64,000 bases of DNA from Novosphingobium resinovorum (GTDB lineage Bacteria > Pseudomonadota > Alphaproteobacteria > Sphingomonadales > Sphingomonadaceae). Below are positions 31,034 through 39,805 of the stretch, in pieces. The notes under the pieces were generated by a model that was given only the letters and a program-made list of their open reading frames with translations, did not search any database and had not been told where the DNA came from. How positions within the stretch are numbered: position 1 is the stretch's first letter; the number at the start of each line of letters is the position of its first letter. The DNA lies in NCBI RefSeq assembly GCF_027922145.1, contig NZ_BSFC01000013.1:1-64000 (forward strand), written 5' to 3'. The translations under genes were made by a program, and so were the position numbers.

Positions 31034-33925
31034 TCACAGGGAATAGTTCAATCCGACAAGCAGACTGTGCGTGCGAAAAGACCCTTCGATCGCATTGGCG
31101 GTGGTCGTCTGCAGGAACACATCCGACACGTTGAGATAGCGATAGCGCAGCGTCGCATCGAGCCGGTCCGACAAGGCATAGCGCGCGCCGACCACGGCCT
31201 GCCAGGCGAAGCGCACCTTGTTCTCGTAGGCGAAGGTGCTGCTCTCGTCCGCCTCCAGCTTCCAGCGGTACTGGTTGATCCGCGCCACGCCAATGCCGCC
31301 GCCCGCCTCCAGCGACCAGCGCGAGCCGGTGGCGATATCGGCCAGACCGTTGAGCAGGATCGACTGAATGCGCGTAGTGCCGGAAGGATCGTCGTAAATC
31401 CCGGCAGTGCGGGAAACCGGATCGACCGCGATGCGCGTCGAATTCAGCGCAACCCGGTCGAGATCGAACTGCTGGCGCGCCAGTTCGAGTTCGGTGCGCA
31501 GGAAGCCGAAATCGTAGCCCAGCCTCCCGGCGAGTTCCCATCCGGTCTTGTACGAGGTCTTCAGGCCACCACGATCCACACCCAGCGCGGGGTTCACGCG
31601 GGCGCGGATGTCGAAGCTGCCGTCGTTGATCTTCGTGCCGCCCGCCGCCGCGCCGATGTAGAAGCCTCCCGTTCCGGAGCCTTCACTCCACCCGGCATCG
31701 CGCCGCTCGATCGGGCCGGTGGAGACCGTAAGGTTCAGGCTGAACGTGCGCGGGGCACCGGCCGACAAGGAGACACCGCCCGAGCCCGGCACCCAATACT
31801 GCTCGTTGGTGATGTTCTGGACGTTGCCGGAAACCGTCACCGAGCGCCCCTCGATCGGCAGTTCGTAGGAGATGCCCGCATCGCCGATGGTCACCGGCTT
31901 GTAGATGAAGGTATTCGTCACCTGCCCGTAAGCCTTGCCCGAATAGCGCACGCCGCCGAACGCCGAGAAGCCGGGCAGGAACGCGGGCGAATATTCGACG
32001 AAGCCCGAGGTCTGGAACGCGGTGGCGCCCGGCACCTTCTTGCCGACCAGCGCCGCGCTCGATGCCTTGGTCTGCACCGCGTCGAGATAGGCGGCGCCGA
32101 ACTTCAGCAGCACTTCGGGCGTCGCCTGCCAGTGCGCATCGAACTCGATGCCCTGGAACCGCCGCTCGCCGTCGCGCACCCAGTAGCTTTCGATGTTGAG
32201 GAACTCGGACGGCACCTTGGTGCGGAACGCCGCGAGCGTCGCGCCCCAGGTGCCGCGATCGACCTTGATGCCCGCCTCGTACTGCGTGCTCTTGATCGGG
32301 CCGAAGCTCTCGCCATAGTTCAGCGCGTTGGCGGGGGCCTGCGTGCCGCGCTGCAGGGCCTGCACGTAGGAAACATAAGCTCGGACGCCATGTGCTACGT
32401 CGTAGCTGAGCGCGGCGACGGGAGTGAAGCTGTTCTCGCGGTAGTTCGTATCTGCCAGCACCGGCTCGTAATTGCGCTCGGTATAGAAGGTGTAGCGGCC
32501 GCCCAGCATCAGTTCGGCATTACCCAGCTTCAGCGTATCGCTGAGGAACAGGCCGCGCTGGCGGATTTCTTGATAGCGGAACCAGTCGGGCGGGCGCTGG
32601 AACTGGCGGCCCGTCACCACCTGCCCGTCGGCGCGGGTGTAGGAAGCGAAAGCCCAGTCGGGCACGTTGTTCGCGTAGATGTTGCCGGTCAGGTTGAAGT
32701 CGTACGACACCGTCGGCACGCGCGTAGCGGTGTACGGGTTGTAGTCGTAGTCGTAATCGACGTCCAAGTAATCGAACCCGGCGACCACGGCATGCTCGAT
32801 CGCGCCGGTATGGAAAGTGCCGTCGATCGACAACTGCCCGACATGATACGTGAACTTGCGGTTCATCCCCAGCACGCCGACGCGATAATCGCCCGCATTG
32901 TTGGTGATCTGCGCGGTATTGCCGGTGAACCGCTCGTCCAGCGCCGAATAGCGCAGCGCAGCGGAAATCTTCCAGTCAGGCGCGATCTGGTAGTTCAGGC
33001 GGCCGGTCACCTGATTGATGTCGTTGAACTTGTGCGTCGATTTCGAGGCGAGGTTGAAGTCCGCCCCGCTCATCGTCGCCAGCGAGGTGACGCCGGTGGT
33101 GAAGCTGACGGTATTGGACTGCCCCGCCTGCCATGTGCGCTGGTAATAACCGTCGACGCTCCACGTCAGGTCGGGGGTGATCTCGCCCTGCAGCCACAGC
33201 TGCGCGAACGTATTCTTATTGTAGGCACCGTTGTAGAGCGTGCCCTGCTCCTCCACCGCGTTGAGGCGGAAAGCGGTGGAACCGGTCTCGGTCAGCGGCC
33301 CGCCGATATCGACGTGCGCGCGCCAGATGCTGGAACTGCGCAAGGATAACCCGGCGGTGGCGACCAGTTCGTCGGTCGGCTTCTTCGAGATGAAGTTCAC
33401 CACGCCCGAAGGCGAGGCATAGCCATAGACGAAGCCGCCCGCGCCCTTCAGCACCTGGATCTGCTCGACCGCCTCGATCGGGTGGTCCTGGAACCAGTAG
33501 GGAAAGGCCAGACCATCGTACTTGTAGCCGTTGGTGAGGTCCACCGCCTGCCCGCGAATGCTGAAGGTATTGCCCGAAGCCAGCCCCGAATTGTTGGAGC
33601 GCACCGAAGGATCGTAATTGAACGCGGCGTCGATCGTCGTCGCGGCGATGCGGTTGATCTGGTCGGTATCGGCAGCGGAGACCGAAAACGGCGTCTCCAG
33701 AATGGTACGCGTGCCGAGCGGCCCGGCCTCCACCACTTCGCGCGAGCGCGTCCCTTCGACGAGGATTTCCGCCGCCGCATCGCTGCTGTCCGCGCCTTCC
33801 GCTTCGTCTGCCGCGAAGGCCGGCGTCGCCGTCCCCCCTACCGCCAGTGCGAGCATGAAGCCCAGAGCCTGCCTGCTGCTGCCCGATCCCAAGGCATGGC
33901 CCTTATGGCGTGCCAATTTGCGCAT
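31034..33925 (-). CDS. TonB-dependent receptor fused to a C-terminal outer-membrane beta-barrel
   Basis: 963 residues. Signal peptide (residues ~1-38, ending PAFAAD), plug at ~50-190 (ETPFSVSAADTDQINRIAATT, IRGQAVDLTNGYKYDGLAF, QIQVLKGAGGFVYGYASPSGVVNF), then a full 22-strand barrel finishing near residue 750 (PRTFSLNLTVS). After a short GW/Ser linker there is an extra ~195 residues beginning GGFYIGAAAGGTKINDG and ending SFRTHSLLVGLNYSL. These alternate like an OmpW/OmpA-type 8-strand barrel (LAGRLGYDFGFLRTELEL, VVGARYALSDRLDATLRYRY). Receptors normally end at the first barrel. The frame is continuous across the join. It diverges from the flavin monooxygenase and sulfur genes, so an organosulfur ligand is possible. 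No iron-type box was seen upstream. Confidence 0.88.
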   Translation of the reverse strand: MRKLARHKGHALGSGSSRQALGFMLALAVGGTATPAFAADEAEGADSSDAAAEILVEGTRSREVVEAGPLGTRTILETPFSVSAADTDQINRIAATTIDAAFNYDPSVRSNNSGLASGNTFSIRGQAVDLTNGYKYDGLAFPYWFQDHPIEAVEQIQVLKGAGGFVYGYASPSGVVNFISKKPTDELVATAGLSLRSSSIWRAHVDIGGPLTETGSTAFRLNAVEEQGTLYNGAYNKNTFAQLWLQGEITPDLTWSVDGYYQRTWQAGQSNTVSFTTGVTSLATMSGADFNLASKSTHKFNDINQVTGRLNYQIAPDWKISAALRYSALDERFTGNTAQITNNAGDYRVGVLGMNRKFTYHVGQLSIDGTFHTGAIEHAVVAGFDYLDVDYDYDYNPYTATRVPTVSYDFNLTGNIYANNVPDWAFASYTRADGQVVTGRQFQRPPDWFRYQEIRQRGLFLSDTLKLGNAELMLGGRYTFYTERNYEPVLADTNYRENSFTPVAALSYDVAHGVRAYVSYVQALQRGTQAPANALNYGESFGPIKSTQYEAGIKVDRGTWGATLAAFRTKVPSEFLNIESYWVRDGERRFQGIEFDAHWQATPEVLLKFGAAYLDAVQTKASSAALVGKKVPGATAFQTSGFVEYSPAFLPGFSAFGGVRYSGKAYGQVTNTFIYKPVTIGDAGISYELPIEGRSVTVSGNVQNITNEQYWVPGSGGVSLSAGAPRTFSLNLTVSTGPIERRDAGWSEGSGTGGFYIGAAAGGTKINDGSFDIRARVNPALGVDRGGLKTSYKTGWELAGRLGYDFGFLRTELELARQQFDLDRVALNSTRIAVDPVSRTAGIYDDPSGTTRIQSILLNGLADIATGSRWSLEAGGGIGVARINQYRWKLEADESSTFAYENKVRFAWQAVVGARYALSDRLDATLRYRYLNVSDVFLQTTTANAIEGSFRTHSLLVGLNYSL

Positions 33926-34341
33926 TGTTCACCCCTGTATATGCGTCGGGCGCACCGCTCCGGCCCCCCGGAACGGAAGCTGCGGGAGCGGCGAAATCCG
34001 GCCCGACCTGTCGTTTTTCGAAAAAGGATATCCCCGACGTCAGGGTGCATCCGGCGCGCACGCTGTCGCAGCGTGCAGGGCCTTTTCAGCGTGTCTCACC
34101 AGCATGGCATTCATATCGGCGTTTTGATGTCAAATAGCCGCCGAGGCCTGACCTGATGAGCGATGGGTATGGGCGGCCCGTCGATCAGACAAATTGGAAG
34201 TCTTGGGCCTCGCTTGAGAATTGGTCATACTGATCGCGTCCGTTTAGCGCCGCGAATAACGCTATGGGAAACCCTCGTTATTCGCGAGTGACCGCGTCGA
34301 TTACGCTCGGCCCATCATCATCGACGAACGGGTACAATCTC
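33926..34341. other. Divergent intergenic region with long inverted repeat
   Basis: 416 bp between the fused receptor and the flavin monooxygenase. Apart from the inverted repeat at 34251-34286 I find no convincing coding frame. Short frames here lack ribosome binding sites and codon bias. It should hold both promoters; a TTGAGAATT segment occurs near 34215. Confidence 0.5.
34251..34286. repeat. Inverted repeat upstream of flavin monooxygenase
   Basis: CGCGAATAACG (34251-34261) and CGTTATTCGCG (34276-34286) are exact reverse complements with a 14-nt spacer that itself holds GGG-AAA-CCC. It ends 55 bp before the start codon at 34342. It could be an operator or a hairpin in the transcript leader. 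The alternative start at 34264 would lie inside its loop, which argues against that start. Confidence 0.75.
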
Positions 34342-35679
34342 ATGAGCGAACGGCAGCTTCATCTTGGCGCGATACTTACCGGCGTGGGCAACGACCAGTA
34401 CAACTGGCGCCATCCCGACGTGCCGGGCGATGCCAGCGTCGACATCGACTGGTACATCACCAACGCGAAACTCGCCGAGGACGCCAAGTTCGACCTGGTG
34501 TTCATCGTCGATTCCCCGTTCATCACCCCTGACACCTCGCCGCACTTCCTCAACCGACTGGAGCCGCTGACGCTGCTTTCCGCCGTCGCCGGGCACACCT
34601 CGCGCATCGGCCTCGTCGGCACGCTGACGACGAGCTACTGGGAGCCCTACAACGTGGCGCGCCAGTTCGGCTCGCTCGACCACATCAGCCGGGGCCGCGC
34701 GGGCTGGAACGTGGTGACCACCGGCCTCGAAGGCGCCGCGCGCAACTACGGCCGCGAGGAGCATTTCGACCACGCCGTGCGCTACGAACGCGCGCAGGAA
34801 TTCGTCGAGGTCGTGCAGGGCCTATGGGACAGCTACGAAGACGACGCCTTCCCGCGCGACAAGCAGTCGGGCGTGTTCCTGCACAAGGACAAGCAGCACC
34901 GCCTCGACCACAAGGGACGCCATTTCGCGGTGGCCGGGCCGCTCGCGCTCACCCGCTCGCGGCAGGGCCAGCCGGTGATCTTCCAGGCCGGCGACAGCGA
35001 CGAAGGCCGCAACCTGGGCGCCCACATCGCCGAAGCCACCTTCGCCGCCTCCCCCGATTTTGCCTCGGGCCAGCAGTACTACGCCGACCTCAAGGCCCGC
35101 GCCGCCGCGCTCGGCCGCGATCCCGACGCGATCAAGGTGCTCCCCGGCCTGTTCCCGCTGATCGCCGAAACCGACGAGGAAGCCCGCCGCATCGAGCGCG
35201 AGCGCGCGGAGAACCTCGATATCGACAAGCTGCTCGTCCAGCTCGGTCGCGCGTTCAACTACCACGATTTCAGCCAGTACGATCTGGACGCGCCGTTCCC
35301 CGATCTCACCGGCGTCACGCTCAACAGCTACAAGGGCGCGGCCGAGCGGATCATCCGCACCGCGCGCGAGGAGAAGCTGACCTTGCGGCAGGCGGCCCAG
35401 CGCGGCCAGAGCCCGGGCGGCAAGGGCTTCGTCGGTTCGCCCGAGACGATCGCGAACGAGATCGAGCGCTGGTTCACCGGCCGCGCGGCGGACGGCTTCA
35501 ACGTCGTCGTCGGCACCCCGGACGAGTTCGCGCTGTTCCGTGAGCGGGTCGTGCCGATCCTGCAGAGCCGGGGCCTGTTCCGCACCGAATACGCGCATGA
35601 CACCCTGCGCGGCCACCTCGGCCTGCCGGTCCCGGAGCACCGCCACGCCGCCCCGTCGCTGGCGGTGGCCGCAGAGTGA
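34342..35679 (+). CDS. FMN-dependent LLM-class monooxygenase (NtaA/SnaA/DszA family)
   Basis: 445 residues from ATG 34342 (MSERQLHLGAILTG). Family segments: GNDQYNWRHPD near 17, AKLAEDAKFDLVFIVDSP near 43, LEPLTLLSAVAGHTSRIGLVGTLTTSYWEPYNVARQF, and the strongly conserved HISRGRAGWNVVTT near 115, then VIFQAGDSDEGR and a C-terminal SPETIANEIERWF. Members use FMNH2 from a separate reductase to oxygenate substrates such as nitrilotriacetate, dibenzothiophene sulfone or other organosulfur compounds. Nearby SsuABC-like transporter and DszC/SfnB-like genes favour a sulfur role. No flavin reductase gene is seen in the window. Confidence 0.88.
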   Translation: MSERQLHLGAILTGVGNDQYNWRHPDVPGDASVDIDWYITNAKLAEDAKFDLVFIVDSPFITPDTSPHFLNRLEPLTLLSAVAGHTSRIGLVGTLTTSYWEPYNVARQFGSLDHISRGRAGWNVVTTGLEGAARNYGREEHFDHAVRYERAQEFVEVVQGLWDSYEDDAFPRDKQSGVFLHKDKQHRLDHKGRHFAVAGPLALTRSRQGQPVIFQAGDSDEGRNLGAHIAEATFAASPDFASGQQYYADLKARAAALGRDPDAIKVLPGLFPLIAETDEEARRIERERAENLDIDKLLVQLGRAFNYHDFSQYDLDAPFPDLTGVTLNSYKGAAERIIRTAREEKLTLRQAAQRGQSPGGKGFVGSPETIANEIERWFTGRAADGFNVVVGTPDEFALFRERVVPILQSRGLFRTEYAHDTLRGHLGLPVPEHRHAAPSLAVAAE

Positions 35680-35705
35680 CGGTACGTACCTGACAAGCGC
35701 ATCCA

Positions 35706-36002
35706 TGCCGGGTCCTCATCCCGTGAACGCACCCCTCAATGCCCTGCGCGCATTCGAGGCGGTCGCGCGCCATCGCAGCTTCCTGCTGGCCGCGCGCGAA
35801 CTCGGGGTGACGCCGTCCGCCGTCGGCCAGCTCGTCGCGCGGCTTGAAAAAGACTTGGGGCTGGACCTTTTCGCAAGGCCGCGCACCGGCCCCGGCGGGC
35901 TGTCTCTCACCCCGCCGGCAGCCGGTGCGCTGCCGCATCTTCAGGCCGCATTCGCCAGCCTGTCGCTGGCGGTGCGGCACATGGAAGGCGACAGCGGGCC
36001 GG
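35706..36002 (+). pseudogene. Truncated LysR-family regulator (DNA-binding part only)
   Basis: From ATG 35706 about 99 residues read as the N-terminus of a GcvA-like LysR protein: LNALRAFEAVARHRSFLLAA, LGVTPSAVGQLVARLEKDLGL and LSLTPPAAGALPHLQAAFASL. Immediately after EGDSG the frame runs into sequence antisense to the end of the receptor gene (stop codon at 36003) and stops at 36052. The ~200-residue effector domain is missing. The junction falls almost exactly at the receptor stop, suggesting a rearrangement joined the two. An active short DNA-binding protein is possible but unusual. Confidence 0.72.
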
Positions 36003-38144
36003 TCAGAAGTCGACCGTCGCCGAAAGCCAGAGACGGCGCCCCTCCTGGTTGATCGAGTAGGCGGGCGTGTAGACCGTCGCCACGCCGCTCTGGTACGGCA
36101 CGTAGACCGCATAGTCGGTGTCGAGCACGTTGTAGACGGTCGCGGCAAGGCGGAAGGCCGGGGCGATCTGGTACGAGCCGCCAAGGTGGAACACTTCGTA
36201 GCTGCGGAAGTCGCCCACCGCCACCTGCTGCGCATTGGCGCCGCGATAGCGGCTGGAGCGCACCTCGGCCCGCGCCCAGAGGCTGGCGACGTCGCTGACC
36301 TTCCAGCGCAAGTTGCCGTTCAGCATGTGCTTTGGCATGCCGACCAGCGGGAGGCCCTTTTCCGACCCGCTGAGCTGCTCGGTCTCGGTATAAGTGTAGT
36401 TCAGCGCCAGCGTGAGCGCGGGTGTGAAGGCGAAGCGCGTCGCCACTTCGGCCCCGCGCGTGCGCGCCTTGTCGATGTTGATCGACTGGCCGAACAGGTC
36501 CACCGCCGGGAAGTTGCCGACGTCGAGGCAGCCCGGACGGTTGGGATTGCCCGCGAAGGAACAGTTCGGGATGCCCGGGCCGCTGGCGATCTTGTCGTCG
36601 AAGTCGTTGTTGAACAGCGTGACGTTGCCGCTGAAGAAGCCCTTGTTATCGAAGTAGATGCCCGCCTCGTAGGTGGTGCTCGTCTCCGGCGTCAGGCCCG
36701 GCGTGCCGATCAGCGGCACGCGGCCCTGGCTGCCGAAGCCGATGATGCCGCTGGCGATCTGTTCGACGCGCGGGGTCTTGAAGCCGCGGCTGACACCGCC
36801 CTTGAGGGTCAGTGCATCGGTCAGGTTCCACACCGCATAGGCGCGCGGCGACCACTTGTTGCCGAACGTCGAGTGATCGTCGTAGCGTATGCCGCCGGTG
36901 ACGTTGAAGCCGTCGAACACGGTCAGCGTGGCTTCCGCAAAACCGGCCCACTGGGTGAACTTGAACGGCTCGGGCGCGACGCCGTCGATCATGCGTGCTT
37001 TCCAGTACTGGCCGCCAACGGTGAAGGCGAGCGGTCCTGCCTTGCCGGCGAAACGGCTGTCGATGATGTCGTTGCGCGCCTCCAGCGAACGGGCGCTGCC
37101 GGGCACCGCACCGGGGGTGCCGTTGGGGATCAGGCGGCCGATGGTCTCGGTGTCGTTGCGGGTCAGGGTGGTGTCGAGCTGGCCGAAATCACCCATCCGC
37201 CAGCTATGCGCGACGACGTAGTTGGTGCGGTTGAACTTCTGCTCGGGCGAGTAGCCGCCCGACCCCAGCGTGCCGAGCGGCCCCTCGGTGTTGTCGTAAG
37301 TCTGTTCGTTCCGGTCGAATTCCACCCACAGGTCATGATCGGCATGCGGCGTGATGCTGAGCCGCCCGCCATAGGTGTAGACATCCGAGCGGACCGGGTT
37401 GCGCCCCAGCGTCAGCGCCGGATCGCCGGGAATTGCGATGCTCGATCCTTCGCGGTGGAACACGCTGCCGCGCAGCGTCAGCCCGACGAGGTCCTTCACC
37501 ACCGGCCCCTGTGCGAAGCCGTTGATCGACTGGATGTTGCCGAAGCGCTCATCCTCCTGGATCGTGGTTTCCGCCGTTGCGGTGCCGACCCAGCGGTTGC
37601 CGACCTTGCGCGTGATGATGTTGACGACGCCGCCCATCGCGTCCGACCCGTAAAGCGTGGACATCGGCCCGCGCACCACCTCGATCCGGTCGATGGCGGA
37701 ATAAGGCGGCATGAAGCTGGTCGAAGTCTCGCCGAAGCCGTTGGGCGTGACGCCGCCCGGCGCGTTCTGGCGGCGGCCGTCGATCAGCACCAGCGTGTAG
37801 TCGCTGGGCATGCCGCGAATGGAGATGTTGAGGCCGCCGGTCTTGCCCGCCTCGCCGCCGACGTCGATGCCGGGGACGTCCTGCAGCGCCTCGGCCAGAC
37901 TGCCGAAGCGCTTGTCCTGCAGATCGGCGCGGTCGATCACCGTGATGCTGGCGGGCGCCTCGATGATGTCCTGCGCATAGCCCGCCGCCGTGACCACGAT
38001 CGGCGATCCGGTTTCGGCATCCGCCGCGTCGTCCGCACGGGCGGTCTGCGACCCGAGACACGCAAGCAGGACAAGGCTGCTCCCGGCAAGCTGACGATAA
38101 CGATTACTGGCACGATTATTGGCACTGCGGGAAACGATGGACAC
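36003..38144 (-). CDS. TonB-dependent receptor, catecholate siderophore type
   Basis: 713 residues. Signal peptide (to ~residue 37, QTARADD), TonB-box-like IVVTAAG at ~49, plug ~55-175 (APASITVIDRADLQDKRFGS, LNISIRGMPSDYTLVLIDGRRQ, IEVVRGPMSTLYGSDAMGGVVNIIT), barrel ending LWLSATVDF. The plug is of the CirA/FepA/BfrA class, which import catecholate siderophores. A surface-loop pair of cysteines (PNCSFAGNPNRPGCLDVG) is visible near residue 540. A perfect TAATGCGA-N5-TCGCATTA palindrome lies 19 bp upstream of the start. It interrupts the sulfur genes, and its 3' end abuts a LysR remnant, which hints at insertion by recombination. Confidence 0.9.
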   Translation of the reverse strand: MSIVSRSANNRASNRYRQLAGSSLVLLACLGSQTARADDAADAETGSPIVVTAAGYAQDIIEAPASITVIDRADLQDKRFGSLAEALQDVPGIDVGGEAGKTGGLNISIRGMPSDYTLVLIDGRRQNAPGGVTPNGFGETSTSFMPPYSAIDRIEVVRGPMSTLYGSDAMGGVVNIITRKVGNRWVGTATAETTIQEDERFGNIQSINGFAQGPVVKDLVGLTLRGSVFHREGSSIAIPGDPALTLGRNPVRSDVYTYGGRLSITPHADHDLWVEFDRNEQTYDNTEGPLGTLGSGGYSPEQKFNRTNYVVAHSWRMGDFGQLDTTLTRNDTETIGRLIPNGTPGAVPGSARSLEARNDIIDSRFAGKAGPLAFTVGGQYWKARMIDGVAPEPFKFTQWAGFAEATLTVFDGFNVTGGIRYDDHSTFGNKWSPRAYAVWNLTDALTLKGGVSRGFKTPRVEQIASGIIGFGSQGRVPLIGTPGLTPETSTTYEAGIYFDNKGFFSGNVTLFNNDFDDKIASGPGIPNCSFAGNPNRPGCLDVGNFPAVDLFGQSINIDKARTRGAEVATRFAFTPALTLALNYTYTETEQLSGSEKGLPLVGMPKHMLNGNLRWKVSDVASLWARAEVRSSRYRGANAQQVAVGDFRSYEVFHLGGSYQIAPAFRLAATVYNVLDTDYAVYVPYQSGVATVYTPAYSINQEGRRLWLSATVDF

Positions 38145-38162
38145 GACTGAACCCCCTGCTGG

Positions 38163-38183
38163 TAATGCGACGTACTCGCATTA
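38163..38183. promoter_or_regulatory. Perfect Fur-like palindrome upstream of catecholate receptor
   Basis: TAATGCGA-CGTAC-TCGCATTA, with both 8-bp arms exact reverse complements. The flanking CCCTGCT/AGCAGGG pairs extend the symmetry further. It is the best copy of a motif found four times, each time near iron-transport genes. Confidence 0.6.
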
Positions 38184-38363
38184 GCAGGGCCGGTTGATAA
38201 ATTTGGCCGGGGTGTCAATCGCACGGCAGTCACGGCGCCGGTCGGGAAATGAAATATGACCTGCGAGCAACACCTTGTGAAATTAGATGCATATTCGTTG
38301 CGTCAATATTGCCGTTGAATTGCAGGACAGCGCCGCGAATAGTGTGGCAGAGCCATCTTCACC

Positions 38364-39527
38364 TCATTGTGCGAACAGCGCGCTGCGCCCTGCTGCTACC
38401 AACACGGTATCGGCCTGGGGCGAGTGAATCCGGCTGCACAATACGTCACGGTAATGCCTCTCGAGCGGGTTGTTACGGCTGATGCCCGGGTTGCCGGTCA
38501 GTTCCAGCCCCAGCGCCACCGCCTGGATCGCGTTCGCATTGGCGACATGCTTGATCAGGTTGGCCTCGGTGGCGGAGGGCAGCGCGCCTTCGTCGGCCGC
38601 CCGCGCCGCGCCTGCGATCAGGGCGCGGTTGGTGTAGAGCAGCGCCTCGATCTCGCCCAGCTTCTCCTGCACGCGCGGCAAGGTCGCCAGCGCAGCCCCG
38701 AGGTTCGCGGGCACCCGCGCGTCGAGATAGCCGACCAGCCAGTCCCGTGCGGCGCGGGCGACCCCGTCGTAGATCGTGGCGATCGCCAGCGCGTTCCACA
38801 GCGCCGGTCCTGCCGCAGGTTCCCACTCGGCCGGAAGCCTGACGTCGACCGCGTGTTCGGCCGGGATCGCCACGTCCTCGAAGACGACCTTGTGGCTGAC
38901 CGTGGCGCGCATGCCGAGGTGGTCCCACTCGGGCACGATGGTGATGCCGGGCGTCGCCGGGTCCACAAGGAAGCTTCCGACGCGCGGGACTACCTCGTCG
39001 GTGCGCGCCCAGACGACGAACCAGTCGAGTCCGGTGGAGCCGGTGGAATAGATCTTCTCGCCGCTGATGCGCCAGCCTTGCGGGGTGCGGGTGGCGGTGG
39101 TCTTCGGCAGGCCGCCGCGTACCGGGGTGCCGAGTTCCGGCTCGACGCGGAACGTGCCGATCAGCCCGCGCCCCGCCACCGCCTCGCGCGCCAGTCGTTC
39201 GTAGAGAGGACGCGGCCAGCGGGCGGCCTTCTCGGCGGCGTGGAAGGCGTAGGTCATGAACAGGATGAGCGCGGTGGACGGCTCGCCCTGCGCTACCGCG
39301 CCCAGCACCCGCAGCGTGTCGGCATAGCCCGCGCCCGCGCCGCCCAGCTTTGGATCGACCGTCAGTCCGATGAGGCCCGCCTCAGCCAGAATGTCGAAGT
39401 TGGCGCGCGGGAACGTGGCGGCGCGGTCGTGGTCCTGCGCGCTGACTGCCAGCTTGCGGGTGATTTCCTGCAAGGTGGCGGCATCGGGAAGGCGCAGCGA
39501 AGCGGGTTCAAGTATACGGGTCGCCAT
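38364..39527 (-). CDS. Acyl-CoA dehydrogenase-fold flavoenzyme (DszC/SfnB-like)
   Basis: 387 residues with the three-part acyl-CoA dehydrogenase fold: N-terminal helices (residues ~10-120), middle beta domain (~125-225: LGTPVRGGLPKTTATRTPQGWRISG-type segment, STGSTGLDWFVVWART, VSHKVVFEDVAIP) and C-terminal helical bundle (~235-385: HYRDVLCSRIHSPQ). The catalytic glutamate position of true acyl-CoA dehydrogenases is not clear, as in DszC/SfnB-type flavin monooxygenases. Divergent from an SsuA-like binding protein and near the LLM monooxygenase, it probably acts in organosulfur use with reduced flavin. The substrate is unknown. Confidence 0.78.
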   Translation of the reverse strand: MATRILEPASLRLPDAATLQEITRKLAVSAQDHDRAATFPRANFDILAEAGLIGLTVDPKLGGAGAGYADTLRVLGAVAQGEPSTALILFMTYAFHAAEKAARWPRPLYERLAREAVAGRGLIGTFRVEPELGTPVRGGLPKTTATRTPQGWRISGEKIYSTGSTGLDWFVVWARTDEVVPRVGSFLVDPATPGITIVPEWDHLGMRATVSHKVVFEDVAIPAEHAVDVRLPAEWEPAAGPALWNALAIATIYDGVARAARDWLVGYLDARVPANLGAALATLPRVQEKLGEIEALLYTNRALIAGAARAADEGALPSATEANLIKHVANANAIQAVALGLELTGNPGISRNNPLERHYRDVLCSRIHSPQADTVLVAAGRSALFAQ

Positions 39528-39805
39528 CGTCGAAGCTCCGAAAGCACAAGTTGTCTCGCGAAACCTGTGTTCACTGCCGCCGCGTTCGACAAACGAGTTC
39601 GGCGCGATCTGGCTTGAGAGTTTGTGGACTGCGCCTGACGCCCGGGCATCTGTTGAGATAGCTCAATAGTCACATTGCCATTGCCGGATAGTCTTGCACG
39701 ATCGCGGCGCTAGGCTTGGTGAGCAGGATCGATCCTTGCCGGGGCACTTCGCGTGAAAGCCCCCGGCGTACGGGTCTCCATTCCCTTCCAAGCAAGCGAG
39801 CCCGC

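Noticed and set aside
39653-39666. TTGAG-ATAG-CTCAA inverted repeat between the DszC/SfnB-like gene and the SsuA-like gene
   Set aside because: Five-base arms are too short to distinguish from chance, and no second copy with the same layout was found.
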